DNA from: Zeus faber
Taxonomy: Eukaryota; Chordata; Actinopteri; Zeiformes; Zeidae
Length of the DNA: 64,000 nt
Direction: 5' to 3'
Assembly: GCA_960531495.1 (NCBI GenBank)
Contig: OY482866.1
Coordinates: 12,857,865 to 12,921,864 of the forward strand
Part shown: one piece after another, positions 23,337 to 45,200 of the stretch
Position numbering within the stretch: position 1 is the first letter of the stretch
Layout of the letters: each line of letters begins with the position of its first letter
Program-made: the position numbers and the translations under genes
Notes under the pieces: model-generated
Database searches by the model: none
What the model saw: only the letters and a program-made list of their open reading frames with translations
What the model was told of the DNA's origin: nothing

Positions 23337-24251
23337 CGCCAATAGTAATGTCTCTTGTTTACAGGTCTCTGCTCTCTTCACGACAAAATAGAAATTAAGA
23401 CCTCTCCCCGTTGTCTTCCTCTTGTGAAACCAACAGCAAAAAAAAAAAAAAAAGTTGTTAATTTTTTTTCCTCTTTTTTTTTTTAAATTTCAAGGCACAA
23501 TGTCTATCAGTAATCCAATCTCTTGACCCCGTTTATGTCTGTCTGTCTCGTCTTGCCCCCCACCCGCCCACCCACCCACCCCCACCCGCTTCGGGGTTTT
23601 CCCGCTACGCGAAACGACGCAACGGCCAAAGCTTTCGGGACCGTCCGCCGCTGCCCGCCGCTTTCTAAAATTTTTTATTTTTATTTTTTAATTTTTATAA
23701 ACACCATTAGAGAGACGTGTCCGAGAGAGCGACGCCCCGAGTCCAAACCAGTGACGACAACGAAAAAAGAAAAGAAAAAGAGACATAACATGACAAGTTC
23801 TCTGTAAAATAACAAACAAAATAAGAAAAAAAAAAAAAGACTAAAGAAAAATAAAAATAAAAAAATAACACAGAGAGTCTCGTCCTGTTTCTTGTATTTC
23901 AGTATTTCTTTAAAAATCAAGTCATATCCACCAGCTTTTTTTTTTTTTTTGGCAAGCTAGTTGTTTTTTTATTTTTAAATAAGCACTAAGTACTGATAGA
24001 TAGGATAGCATACACCGTTACGTGTGTTTTTAAAGTAGATGCGTTTTTGTCATTATTTGTTCTTTTTCCACTCTCGTATGAATTCAGGTATTTTTGTCAG
24101 GTACTTTTTCACTCATCTGTTTCAGGTTTAAGTTAATGCAAGCAGGGACACAGTTTGCCATGAGGTCTTGCTCTAGACGTGGGTTTTCGAGAAGGGCAGG
24201 GCCACTCTGTCACGTGCCCTTTTTTTTTGTTTTTGTTTTTTTTGTTTTTTC
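22428..24251 (-). other. fxr2: Presumed fxr2 3' UTR
   Basis: Follows the fxr2 stop on the minus strand. Candidate minus-strand AATAAA signals are at 22745-22740 and 22433-22428, with another at 21648-21643. It contains A-rich and T-rich runs, (CA)n at about 23202-23222 and 23307-23333, and a CpG-rich part at 22610-23030. The ORFs here are not gene-like. Confidence 0.45.
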
Positions 24252-35587
<11,336 letters not shown>

Positions 35588-35917
35588 GCTTGCTGTGGGT
35601 GAGTCCCCACGGCTGAGCTTGTCGGAAGCTGCCGTGGCTCCGTGCGGTTCCGGCAGCGGCCCCAGCCTGGCGGGCCCGCCGGAGCCCTCCGCTCGCTGCT
35701 GGAGGTCCAGTGTTTCGGATGGGGAGGAAGAGGCGACGGGGGGGGGGGCAGAAGGTGGAGAGGATGAGGGAGATGGAGGGTGTGTAGGTGTCAACTCACA
35801 GCGAGGCAGCCGCTGTCTCCGACAGCTAGTCCGGCGGTCCGGTCCTTTTGACAGAGAACGTAAAGTGCAGTCAAACCCCGGATCTGCGCAACGACGCTCC
35901 GACGGGAGAAACGCCGG
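35588..35917 (-). other. fxr2: fxr2 leader: open frame upstream of the AUG
   Basis: Reading the minus strand in the fxr2 frame upstream of the AUG (35587-35585), I find no stop until a TAG near 35918, about 110 codons. The frame has no ATG. It is rich in Pro and Ser and contains CTG codons; one at 35665-35663 sits in a strong context (A at -3, G at +4). Mammalian FXR2 is reported to start at an upstream non-AUG codon. A donor-like GTGAGT near 35799 shows that an upstream splice is also possible. Confidence 0.45.
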
Positions 35918-35919
35918 CT

Positions 35920-36510
35920 AACAGGCAGTTAGCTCGGCTAGCTTCAACACCTTGATCCCGTCACTCGGATGGATGCTAGCTAGCTAACAAACATTGGATA
36001 GGTTTGTTTGGTGGGCGATTAATTATTTCTAAAGCCGCCGGGGGGAGGGGGGGGGAGGGGTCGTTTCTTTTGTGTGAGTGGTGCGGTTTGCAGCGAAGCT
36101 TCCTCCCCCGGAGGAAAAAAAAAAAACCCCGCCGTGAGTGGTGCACTAGAGCCCGGCACCTCCTCTACTCCGACCACGCTGACAGAGTGGATCGGTAGAG
36201 GGGTCTGAATGACCTCGAAGACCCCGCCCCGCCGGGGCACGGCACCCGCCTACATCAAAATGCTGGGCCTCTCATTGGAGGCCGGCCTCGGCAATCTTAT
36301 TCCGGTGTGCGTTTATTGGTTGGGGCGACCCGGGTCGCTCCATGTTCGTCGCCAATGAAAGGACAGACCTCGTATCCCGACGGGCTCTATTGGACTGTGC
36401 CTCCTGTCGATAACGCCGCGGCTCAAACGAACGCGCCCCGAGCTGCGGCTTCGCTCGCTCATTGATAAGTGAGGAGTATTATGTCACCGCCAGCCAATGT
36501 GTACTCACAC
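35920..36510 (-). promoter_or_regulatory. fxr2: fxr2 CpG-rich promoter with CCAAT boxes
   Basis: CpG-rich, without a clear TATA box. Five CCAAT/ATTGG motifs occur at 36274-36278, 36315-36319, 36352-36356, 36389-36393 and 36494-36498. The first four are 37-41 bp apart, as often seen in NF-Y-bound promoters. Orientation toward fxr2 is inferred from position. Confidence 0.5.
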
Positions 36511-36724
36511 AATGGCTTTCCACAATGAATTAATCCCACCCCGCGCCGGCCATTCCGTCAGGCTCTCAAAAACGTCACAAAACGTCACAAACGCGTTACA
36601 GCCGCGCGTCTTACGATGACCCGCGGGCGGGGGGTCCTCGCTGTCGGTGAGCAACGCGTGAGCTTGCCTGCGTTCGTCGGAAGCCGATTGATTGCGGTAA
36701 CTGAAAAAAATGACTACAAACGTC

Positions 36725-37190
36725 AAGATTCAAGATTTTTTCGTTTGCCACATACGTATGCATACTTTCATACATGCATGCAGTGAAATGTAATGCAACG
36801 CACCCGGTGATAGCACACAATATGTCCTAGGAAAAAAAGAAATAAAAGTAAAGAATTCCTTTCTAATAGACCGACTAACTGACTCCTAAAACGTAATACA
36901 GTAAGTTGAATACTTATAGAATAAGATAAAAATATATAGAATAAAATACAATAAAATAAAATGAAATAAAATGGAATAGATAGAGGGAATATGCCTATGT
37001 ATGTACAGATATGTGCAATTGTCATTTAGATCTTGCAACACAAGGGTTTGTTTCCATTCAAAAAAAAAGTGGAATTAGCTGATCCAGCACTCTGAAAGGA
37101 ATTTGGTCGTACAATACAGAAATATATAGAGTTAAAGAAATGAAATACAAAAATACAATACATTAAAATCTGTTTGCACTTGTATTATAT
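36725..37190 (-). mobile_element. L2-like LINE/SINE, copy 2
   Basis: Starts on the + strand with TCAAGATTCAAGATT (the complement of the TTGAATC tail). Continues with the CACATA-GTATGCATACTTTCATACATGCATGCAGTGAAATGTAATGCAACGCACCC block shared with 15704-15820. A longer part (GACTCCTAAAACGTAATACA...GAATAAGATAAA) matches 45579-45870. Confidence 0.7.
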
Positions 37191-37398
37191 TCAGTTGTTT
37201 AACTTTTATTTTTAACATTTCTGGTATTTATTTTAGTCATTGCATTATCACTGAAAACACATATACAGTATATAATAATACATACATATAGTATACAGTA
37301 TATATATAATTCTATATATATATATATATGTATAATGTAAATTGCATTACAATACCGTATTTGAAGGTGTTGAGGTTGTTGTTGTTGTGAGGTTTCCA

Positions 37399-37424
37399 AC
37401 CATTACCACCACCACCACCCCCAC

Positions 37425-37469
<45 letters not shown>

Positions 37470-37484
37470 TATTATTATTATTAT
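37399..37484. repeat. (CCA)n-(ATC)n-(ATT)n trinucleotide array
   Basis: Tandem CAC, then about 16 ATC units, then ATT units. It lies about 1 kb upstream of the fxr2 promoter. Confidence 0.9.
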
Positions 37485-38299
37485 TTATACTTCTTGCCTG
37501 CAAGCCTTTTGTTCCTCGATATTATAAAAACTCTCATAATGTTGACAGCCCACGGCAAAAAGGACTCCCGTCTCCCTCCCTAAACCCCTACCTGTGGGTA
37601 GAGACCCCCCCAAAGGTGCTACGATATAATTTCGACCTCATACACCAGAACTAATTTGGAAAAGTCCCCTGGACCCCCACCCCCACACGCATACGCACAC
37701 GCACCCACACACACCACTAGCACCTGTTTCCAGCACACCCAGAACACCCTCCTGGTGGCATCCCTCTACTTTTCTCCCTCATTTACTGCCTTAACGATGT
37801 CAGGAAGAGGCCACGTGCCCAATTGCTGTTCCAGTCTTCCTTTTAATTAACTTCATTAACCCCTTTTTATCGAGACATGTTGTTGTCTGATGTTTCTATG
37901 TTTAGTTTTGACGATGCACATGTTGTTTGGTTCTGTTTATTTGTCTCAACTGTGGTGATTCTACCCCTCTCGGGGTAGCAATGATGATTATCTTTTTAGA
38001 GACCAAAACATGGTAAGATCGTTCTCCAAAGAGGGGGATTGGTGGCAGTTCTGTATAACAAAAAGCTGTGCTCCTGTCATTGCACAGGTCGTCCACAGGA
38101 CAGATTTATTGCAAGCAGTTCTTCACGATGAAAGAATGATTAAAGAGTGGCATTGTAGGTTGAGAAGTTGAACTCCGCTTGCAGACTAACTCTGTCCTCG
38201 ATGCAATGGCATGTCAATGGCATGTCAAAAATAAATGACCGGTGGCATAAAATATGCCACAGCGACCATTTTGGTGGTCACAGGTTATGGTGTAACACC

Positions 38300-38980
38300 A
38301 GGTATTCGATTAGCTAGACTCGTCTTAAGCCTAGCGGCTAAGTGAACTAACTCAACGACGGCAACTACGCCCCGTGAGGACTGCCACTCCAACAGACCTG
38401 CCCGCACAACAGACGCCACTTCTCCAAGACGCCTTGGAAGACCCTAACCTAAAGGAGACATTCGTCCTCCCCGTTCTGGCCCCAGCCGCCCATCGTCCGG
38501 ACAAATGGTGCGCCAATAACAATTCTCATAGACTCCGGTGCAAGATACTCCTTGCTATGCATGGATAAACTTGAATGAAACCCGCCATAATTGGGTCGCT
38601 CGACCGCCGCAGCAGGACTAGGAATGATAGAGAGTTTCCCCGTACCTTTCGATGTAATGGCCAAAGATGATGGAGCCAACACCACAACATTACGTCACAG
38701 CTTCATACCCTCCAACCGTTGCCCTGTCCACCTGTGTGGCTGGGTACTGATGTGTTTATTGGCCACTACCACTGAGTGGACAGAGAGTTGTCTGAAAATA
38801 TTGCGTGTCAGGAAAGATGCAGAATATTCCATGGTTCAGTGTAGCTCAAAAACACGAGGTTATTACCCTGCATGGGATTTACAGAAAAGCGATTCATATT
38901 CTTTCAGTCAATTATTAATAAAAGATAAGGAATTGTGGAAGCACAGTCGAGATTTTATTGGCCCCTAATAATTGCATTGC
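38300..38980 (+). pseudogene. Endogenous retrovirus-like protease/pol remnant
   Basis: At 38510-38578 one frame reads a retroviral-type aspartic protease active-site motif (LIDSGA) and then meets a stop. At 38591-38750 another frame continues in the style of the protease C-terminus and the start of RT in fish retrovirus-like elements. The two pieces are in different frames and are followed by stops, so nothing here can work. A purine-rich tract AAAGAGGGGGATTGG at 38028-38042 could be an old polypurine tract, but its order relative to pol is wrong for one simple element. LTRs were not defined. Confidence 0.45.
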
Positions 38981-39405
38981 ACTGCAAGAATTAGTGATGA
39001 AGGACAGGGTAAAGAATTTGAGAAGAACATTTTTAGGGAAATTCATAAATGTAAATTGTTATCGGGAAAGGGAATGCTCTGCGCACCACAACGTTTTGGT
39101 TAGTAGTCCGACTGACCCCAACACAGGATGCCTGCTATGACGTTTATGATGCTCTTCCGCATGTGTTGACGGCAGGGCCCGCCCATAGCAACCGCCTATG
39201 CGGTTGTTTAGGGCCACAACTGTGACGTTTCCTCTCTGCTCCTCTCTGCCAATTTGCGCCAGTTCTCCAAATTTCACTCGTTTCTCCAACGATCATGTAC
39301 TTGACCATTTACGTTCCTCAGTTGCGTAATTGAAAGAAGAGAAGAAAAAAAAAAGCACTGTGCGATGTGGACTCTCCGGCAGTGTTCTCTGCTGCATTAG
39401 GGGTG

Positions 39406-39610
39406 TAGCAGTTCCACCTGCCACACGCCACCCAAATGGTGTTTTCAGGGCCCTCCGACACAGAGACAGCGGCAGAGATGTTGCAAACACACCGGTTTAT
39501 TGTGGAAAGGGGCAAGATGTCACAAGGCGGGGGCAGATGGACACATGTCATGACAGAGGCTCTCCCTGTGTGTGTGTGGGTACGGGTGATTTACCTGTTG
39601 CTCACCGATT
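39406..39610. repeat. Dispersed repeat A, copy 2
   Basis: Matches 20473-20661 and 45326-45545, including the TTTTCAGGGCCCTCCGACAC block, GTTTATTGTGGAA, and CATGTCATGACAGAGGCTCT followed by a short (GT)n. Confidence 0.75.
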
Positions 39611-39619
39611 GCTCTGAAG

Positions 39620-41450
39620 AGCGACAGTCCGACAGCCACCACTGGCGAGGAGGCGAGGAGTCCTGTGTCGCCGATACACAGGCTCTCATAAAATACTGAA
39701 TTTGTTTTGTCTGTTTGTTCGTCATCGTCTTTGTTTTAAACAGTTTTTTTTTTTTCTCTTCCATTTTTTGTGCAAGAGATTTTTTTTTGTCTCTATTTTT
39801 TGTTACCTGTTTTTGTTTATTTTATTTGCAGGAACGTTTTGTTTTTTTTTCCCCTAAAAGAAAACACCAAACTATAATTCTCTCCATAGTCCAATATCAA
39901 CAGTCCAGAATTTGGCTCACCCTTACCAATCCCTGAAGAATGTGCTGGGCGCTCCTTGTCAGTTACTGCTTGGTTTGAAGAACATGGAGGTTTCGGGCAG
40001 ACACAAATTCTCAGATGGACATCGTGCTTGCATCCTGTGGTATCCCGCCTGCGTGCAGATTGCACCATACCTACCGGAGACATTACCTGCTCCGAACCCA
40101 TCGAACAGTCCCACAAACCTCCTAATTTACCCTCCTACCCATGTGTTTGCAACAGCATCGTATTCACCATCAATAAATCTCTTTTTTATGTAAGCGAATT
40201 GTTTGTTTTTATTTATTTGCACTTTACAAACTATATGTATCGCTCATACATGGAACATGGTAAATGTGCAGATGGGAAATCTCCTGCTACCACTACTGCT
40301 GCGACGCTCAGATGCAGTTCATCTGATGGCCACTAGGGCGGAGATGCCACTGTCGGATGCGATTTGGCATTCGATGTGAAGCGTAGAGGGGGGTTGTGGA
40401 GTTGCTTTTTGGTAGGAGACACGATTTAAAAAAAAAAGGGCACTTGAAGAAGGCCGTTTCTGTCACTTTACGCCCGGTTCCATTATCACAGGCCACACTT
40501 TGTTTCAAACAAGTTTCCAAAGGCTTCTATATTTTGAGTGTTTTCTGACGAAATATTCGGGAGCCCTTTTCAACGGACGCAAAAATACAATTCCAAGCCC
40601 TGTGTTGTTGCTTTGAGTCGCGAAAATGAGCTCCCCCTGCATCTCCAGCCGGTTTCGTATCTCCTGAAAAAAAAAAACGCGGGTAAACGCTTCCCATCGG
40701 GGGCTTTTACTCGATCATCTGTTGCTAAGGGCGCACACACTCATGGCGATTAATATATAGCCTTTAGAACATAAACGTCAGAAACGACCATAGGCGAATA
40801 TTTTAGAACCCTGAAATGTGTCCACAAACCTCGAGACGATCTGTGAAGACCTAAGCATGAAGCATCTTTCCGTCGAGGGTCATGGAAGTCGTTTTTGTCA
40901 ATAATACTAAGGTCAAATATAATGTGTTATTACTGGTTTCCGGCATCCGTTGATGCGCACGCATCGGCATCGATCTTCGTTCTCGACCTCCGACTTGCCG
41001 TGTCCCGGACCTACCGGAGGGTCCCGTTCTCCCAGGGGTGGATGTTCCCAGGGATGATCTTAACTGTAGCGTTCATGAAGGGGTTCAAGTATACCGGCCA
41101 GGCGCGGTACGTTAACGAAAAACCAGAGGTTTTTGAACGCACCACAACGTCAGAAGCGGCGTCGTTTCAGAAGATAAATGACCCCGTCCTAAATCTTTTC
41201 AATAAATCCATATCCTCCATATATGCCCGATGTGTTATTCAAAAATCCCGCCTGGGAAGTTCATTCATTATTAATAACAATGATACGTCTCCGTCACACA
41301 GCAATCGTGTTTCGTTTGGGAAGCTCCTAAATGCACAAGCAACAAAAAGTATGGCGACTCCGCGTTAACAACGACGGATCAGTCGAGATCCAAGTCAGTC
41401 GGGTTTTCAGATTAAAAATAAAACAAAACCCAAAAACATGCGAGGTCACT
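39620..41450. other. Intergenic region between ERV remnant and haus4
   Basis: T-rich at 39710-39860. A non-coding stretch ends in CAATAAATCTC near 40170 and might be an old LTR or 3' end. The 157-codon frame at 40895-41368 has no recognisable domain, and I do not call it a gene. Confidence 0.3.
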
Positions 41451-41459
41451 TCATTCACC

Positions 41460-41855
41460 GTCGTCGGCATCCCGGGAAAAGGGCGGACCCGAGCGACCTG
41501 CCGCAAAACTCCTTCTCGGAAGCCCGAACCGAAAAGGTCCGCAAATGGTCCGCGCTTCCCTGGGACAGGGAGGTCCCGATTTTCCCGAGCGACGGCGTCC
41601 ATGGAACGCGGCACGAGATTGCGTTTCGTCACCGCTCTCTCGAGCCAATGCGAGGCCTCCTGGCGGGACGCGCGCGGTTCGATTGCGGAAGCGGAGTTGT
41701 TGTCGTCGTCGTCGTCGTCGTCGTCTTCCCGCCGCCTGTGGCCCGCTGACGGAAAAACGTGTGCGGGATGCACTGAAGACCCCAAAAACGATGGAAATAT
41801 AGAAGATATTGAAGGCAAAAATGGTGTCCGTCTGATGTCCGTCTCTGAATCTGTA
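41460..41855 (+). promoter_or_regulatory. haus4: haus4 promoter / 5' UTR candidate
   Basis: CpG-rich block directly upstream of the haus4 start. Holds a CCAAT box near 41643 and a (GTC)n tract at 41699-41729, which would lie in or near the 5' UTR. No TATA box is seen. Confidence 0.45.
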
Positions 41856-42036
41856 ATGGCGTCGTCGCTCGGGAAGGGGGACAACTTGCATCAGCAGGGT
41901 ATGTAAATACAAACGAACGAGTGTGCATGTGTTGTGCCCTGTCCTCAGCTGAATTATTCATTTAATGTGTAGCTTTGTAACTGGCTTTCGATATATATTC
42001 GATATATATTCGATATGTATATATATATATATACAT

Positions 42037-42075
<39 letters not shown>

Positions 42076-42232
42076 CGCGCACGCACACCAATAGATCATT
42101 TGTAATTATTTTAAATATATTTATTATATATTAATAACTATTATTTCAATGTTATTTTAATAACCATACTATTATTATACTGATCTACATATATGATGTA
42201 AAAAAAATACATATGTAACTTATAAAAAAAAT

Positions 42233-42284
<52 letters not shown>

Positions 42285-45200
42285 GGTAGAGCTGGTGGTC
42301 TAGTGATCTAAAGGTTGCTGGTTCGATCCCAGGCTCCTCCTGCTACCATGCTGTAGTGTCCTTGAGCAAGACACTTAACCCCTAATTGCTCCTGACGGCT
42401 GCGTCCGTCGGTGATTGAACAATTGTAAGTCGCTTTGGATAAAAGCGTCTGCTAAATGAAATGTAATGTAATATATATCTCCCCCTTGATATCATTTTTT
42501 CGGCTTCTCTTCATTAGTCCTGGCCTCCTTCCCGCTGTGTGACCTGGCGGAGAAGGATCTGACCCAGAACCCGCAGCTCTGCAAGCTCTTTGCCACCTTG
42601 ACACAGCATGTGAACCGCACCGGCCTCACGCCCAAGCTGAAGGCGGAGCTGGAGAGGGTAACCACTGACATGCGCCGTCAACAGCGATAAAGGCCTTTAA
42701 TGAGTCCTCCCGCGCCCGCTTCGACGTCACCTCCTTTCGCTTTGTCAAGTTATGCGATGTACTTTTTTGTTCGTGGCTATCTGGCTTAATATTGTGGTTA
42801 CACGCGTATGTTTCAATCCAGGAGGAGCAGAAGCTGCAGGTTCAGAGACGCCGCTGGCTGCGTTCAGAGAGCCTCCACAGACTGCTGCAGGAAATGATCC
42901 AGGAGCACTGTGTGAGGCGGCATAGTGCCACCGTACCCCCTGATCAGAACATGGTAAAGTGTAGAATTAGTCAATTTATTCCACCAGGTACATTTACAGA
43001 GACAGTGAAAACCGCTTGATATGATCACGGTTACAGTGATCAACCACGTATATAGATCATAAAGCTCAGGCCAGAATCATTCCTGTACAAATGCTGTTCA
43101 AATAATCCGTAATCAAGTAGTCTGCTGACAGTGTTCGTTTTGAGTCTTGTCATACATGACAACATATGGGGAAAATCAATTACTGTAAGATCACTATAAT
43201 AGGTTTCCACTGTACTAGGAATTTGTCATGGTGAGGTTTGGTGCGCTTCACACCAGACGATTTGCATACAGAAAATCTCCAGAGTCCAAAAAAAAAAGTA
43301 ATATAAAAATAGCCAGAAAATAAATAAAATACTATTAGAAGTAGTCAGATATATAAAAACATACAGCATATACAAAATGCAATACTATGCAGTGGAAACA
43401 ATATTGTTGTCGGTGTAAAGGGTATAAATTATGAATATGAATTATTACCATGTACTTACTACCTCATTACAGTACACACACACACTCAACCTGGCAGCTG
43501 GCACTGAATTATTAAATTAATCCATTTGTCTGCAGGTGTTCCAATTGCATTTATACATTTAACAAAGTGAAAGTCTCTCCAGTTCCTTGCAATATTGTGA
43601 GGGGAAGATAAACCGCTTACAATATGTACATATTTATTTATTTATTTATTTATTATTATTTAAAAAAAATAATAATAATAAAAAAAAATTTAGAATCTTG
43701 TTTATCGCTGTTTTCTCGTGTCTGTGATTTGGGTCGTAGTTCTCCGAAACAATGGAGCAGTGTCTGTTGGTGGCCCAGTGTGTCCGACAGCTGGATCCCA
43801 GCGCCACCAGCGTCCAAGAACAGCCCTCCGTGTTGGGACTGGACCCCCAGCAGGTGATGGAGCTCATGCCCGCAGAGAAGGTAAGTCGTAGTAGGAGCTC
43901 AGAGTTAAGTTTTTTTGCCCACCCGCCAATTGCAGGTAAACTGAGGGTATATGCTGGCAAAAACTGTTTGTTGGCCACCGTAGAAATGCAATAGAACTGC
44001 ACGAATGACAAGGACAAACCGGAAGAAATTAAATAAATACGATTTTCACACTTTGCAAACACTATATAGAGGCTTTTTTTCAACGTCCCGCTGAGCAAAC
44101 TACCGCTGTAGTACTGGAAAAAAATGTTCACTGACGGCCACTAGAGGGGAATATTTGACAGTCGGAAGCGGACACGCATTTGGTGTGGAGTTTATCTTTA
44201 ACCTTCTCTGCAGAGGCAAGTGATGTGCGGTCATTATGCTGTTTCCAAACCTGGAAAAAATAAAATAGACTTTGTGGGTGGGGGGGGTCAGTGACCAAAT
44301 TCAATTACAGATGGGTTCCACAATAATGATTTTCTATGTAAGTATGTATGTATGTATTTATTTGTTTATTTACCCCCCCCCGCTAATTTATTATTTTATT
44401 ATAAATTGTTTTATATGAGAGAAAATTTACATTAAATTCATTCTTGTATTTGAATCAGTAAAAAAATTAAATTACACAATTGGACAACTTTATCCAGAGT
44501 TTGGCTCTTTTGGAAATTGGCAGGTGTTCATTTCAGGCTTACAAGGGCTGCACGATATTGGAAAAACCAGACTTGATTTGCTATATAGAAAAAAATACAG
44601 AAATTTTCCAAAGATGACTTGAATAGCTCTATTTGGAAAGAATTAATCACTCAAGAATGATTGCGGTGATTTTGTAGGGGAGTGCATGTGCATAGAAAAT
44701 ACAAATAATAATATCTTTATTCTTGGCACATTTAGGCTTTAATCAGTGAACTGCCAACTGTAACAGGAAGGTTTCTTCTCCCTTCATATATAAAAATAAA
44801 TATTACTCTTTCCTATAAGGAATTGTCAAAAAAACAACAACAATTACAAATCAAAACTATTTAAATAAATAATGAAATAATATTTGTAAAATAGATAAAA
44901 ATAATACTGTTGCCAAGCCAAACCAAATTTTCGAGTGTTTTCTGCTGTCAGCCATGGTCCAGGATGTAAACAGAAGCGTGTGCGCACCCCAATATCGTTT
45001 CTTTTGCGTTGTCGCAAATCAGCAACAGAATCGCTTTAGGGCAGTAACTTACGCCACGGTGCTTTACATTATCTCCATGTGGGAGCGATGTGAACAAACA
45101 TGGGGGAACGTGGCACTTTGGGAAATTGCCCATTGGTTGAATTATTACAACATTTGCCCGTCTGCTACCGCGCCCCGCCAACGTAAGGTGAGCGAGTCGG

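Noticed and set aside
40895..41368. 157-codon ORF upstream of haus4
   Set aside because: No domain or motif that I can name, mixed composition, no clear splice or promoter context; treated as chance.
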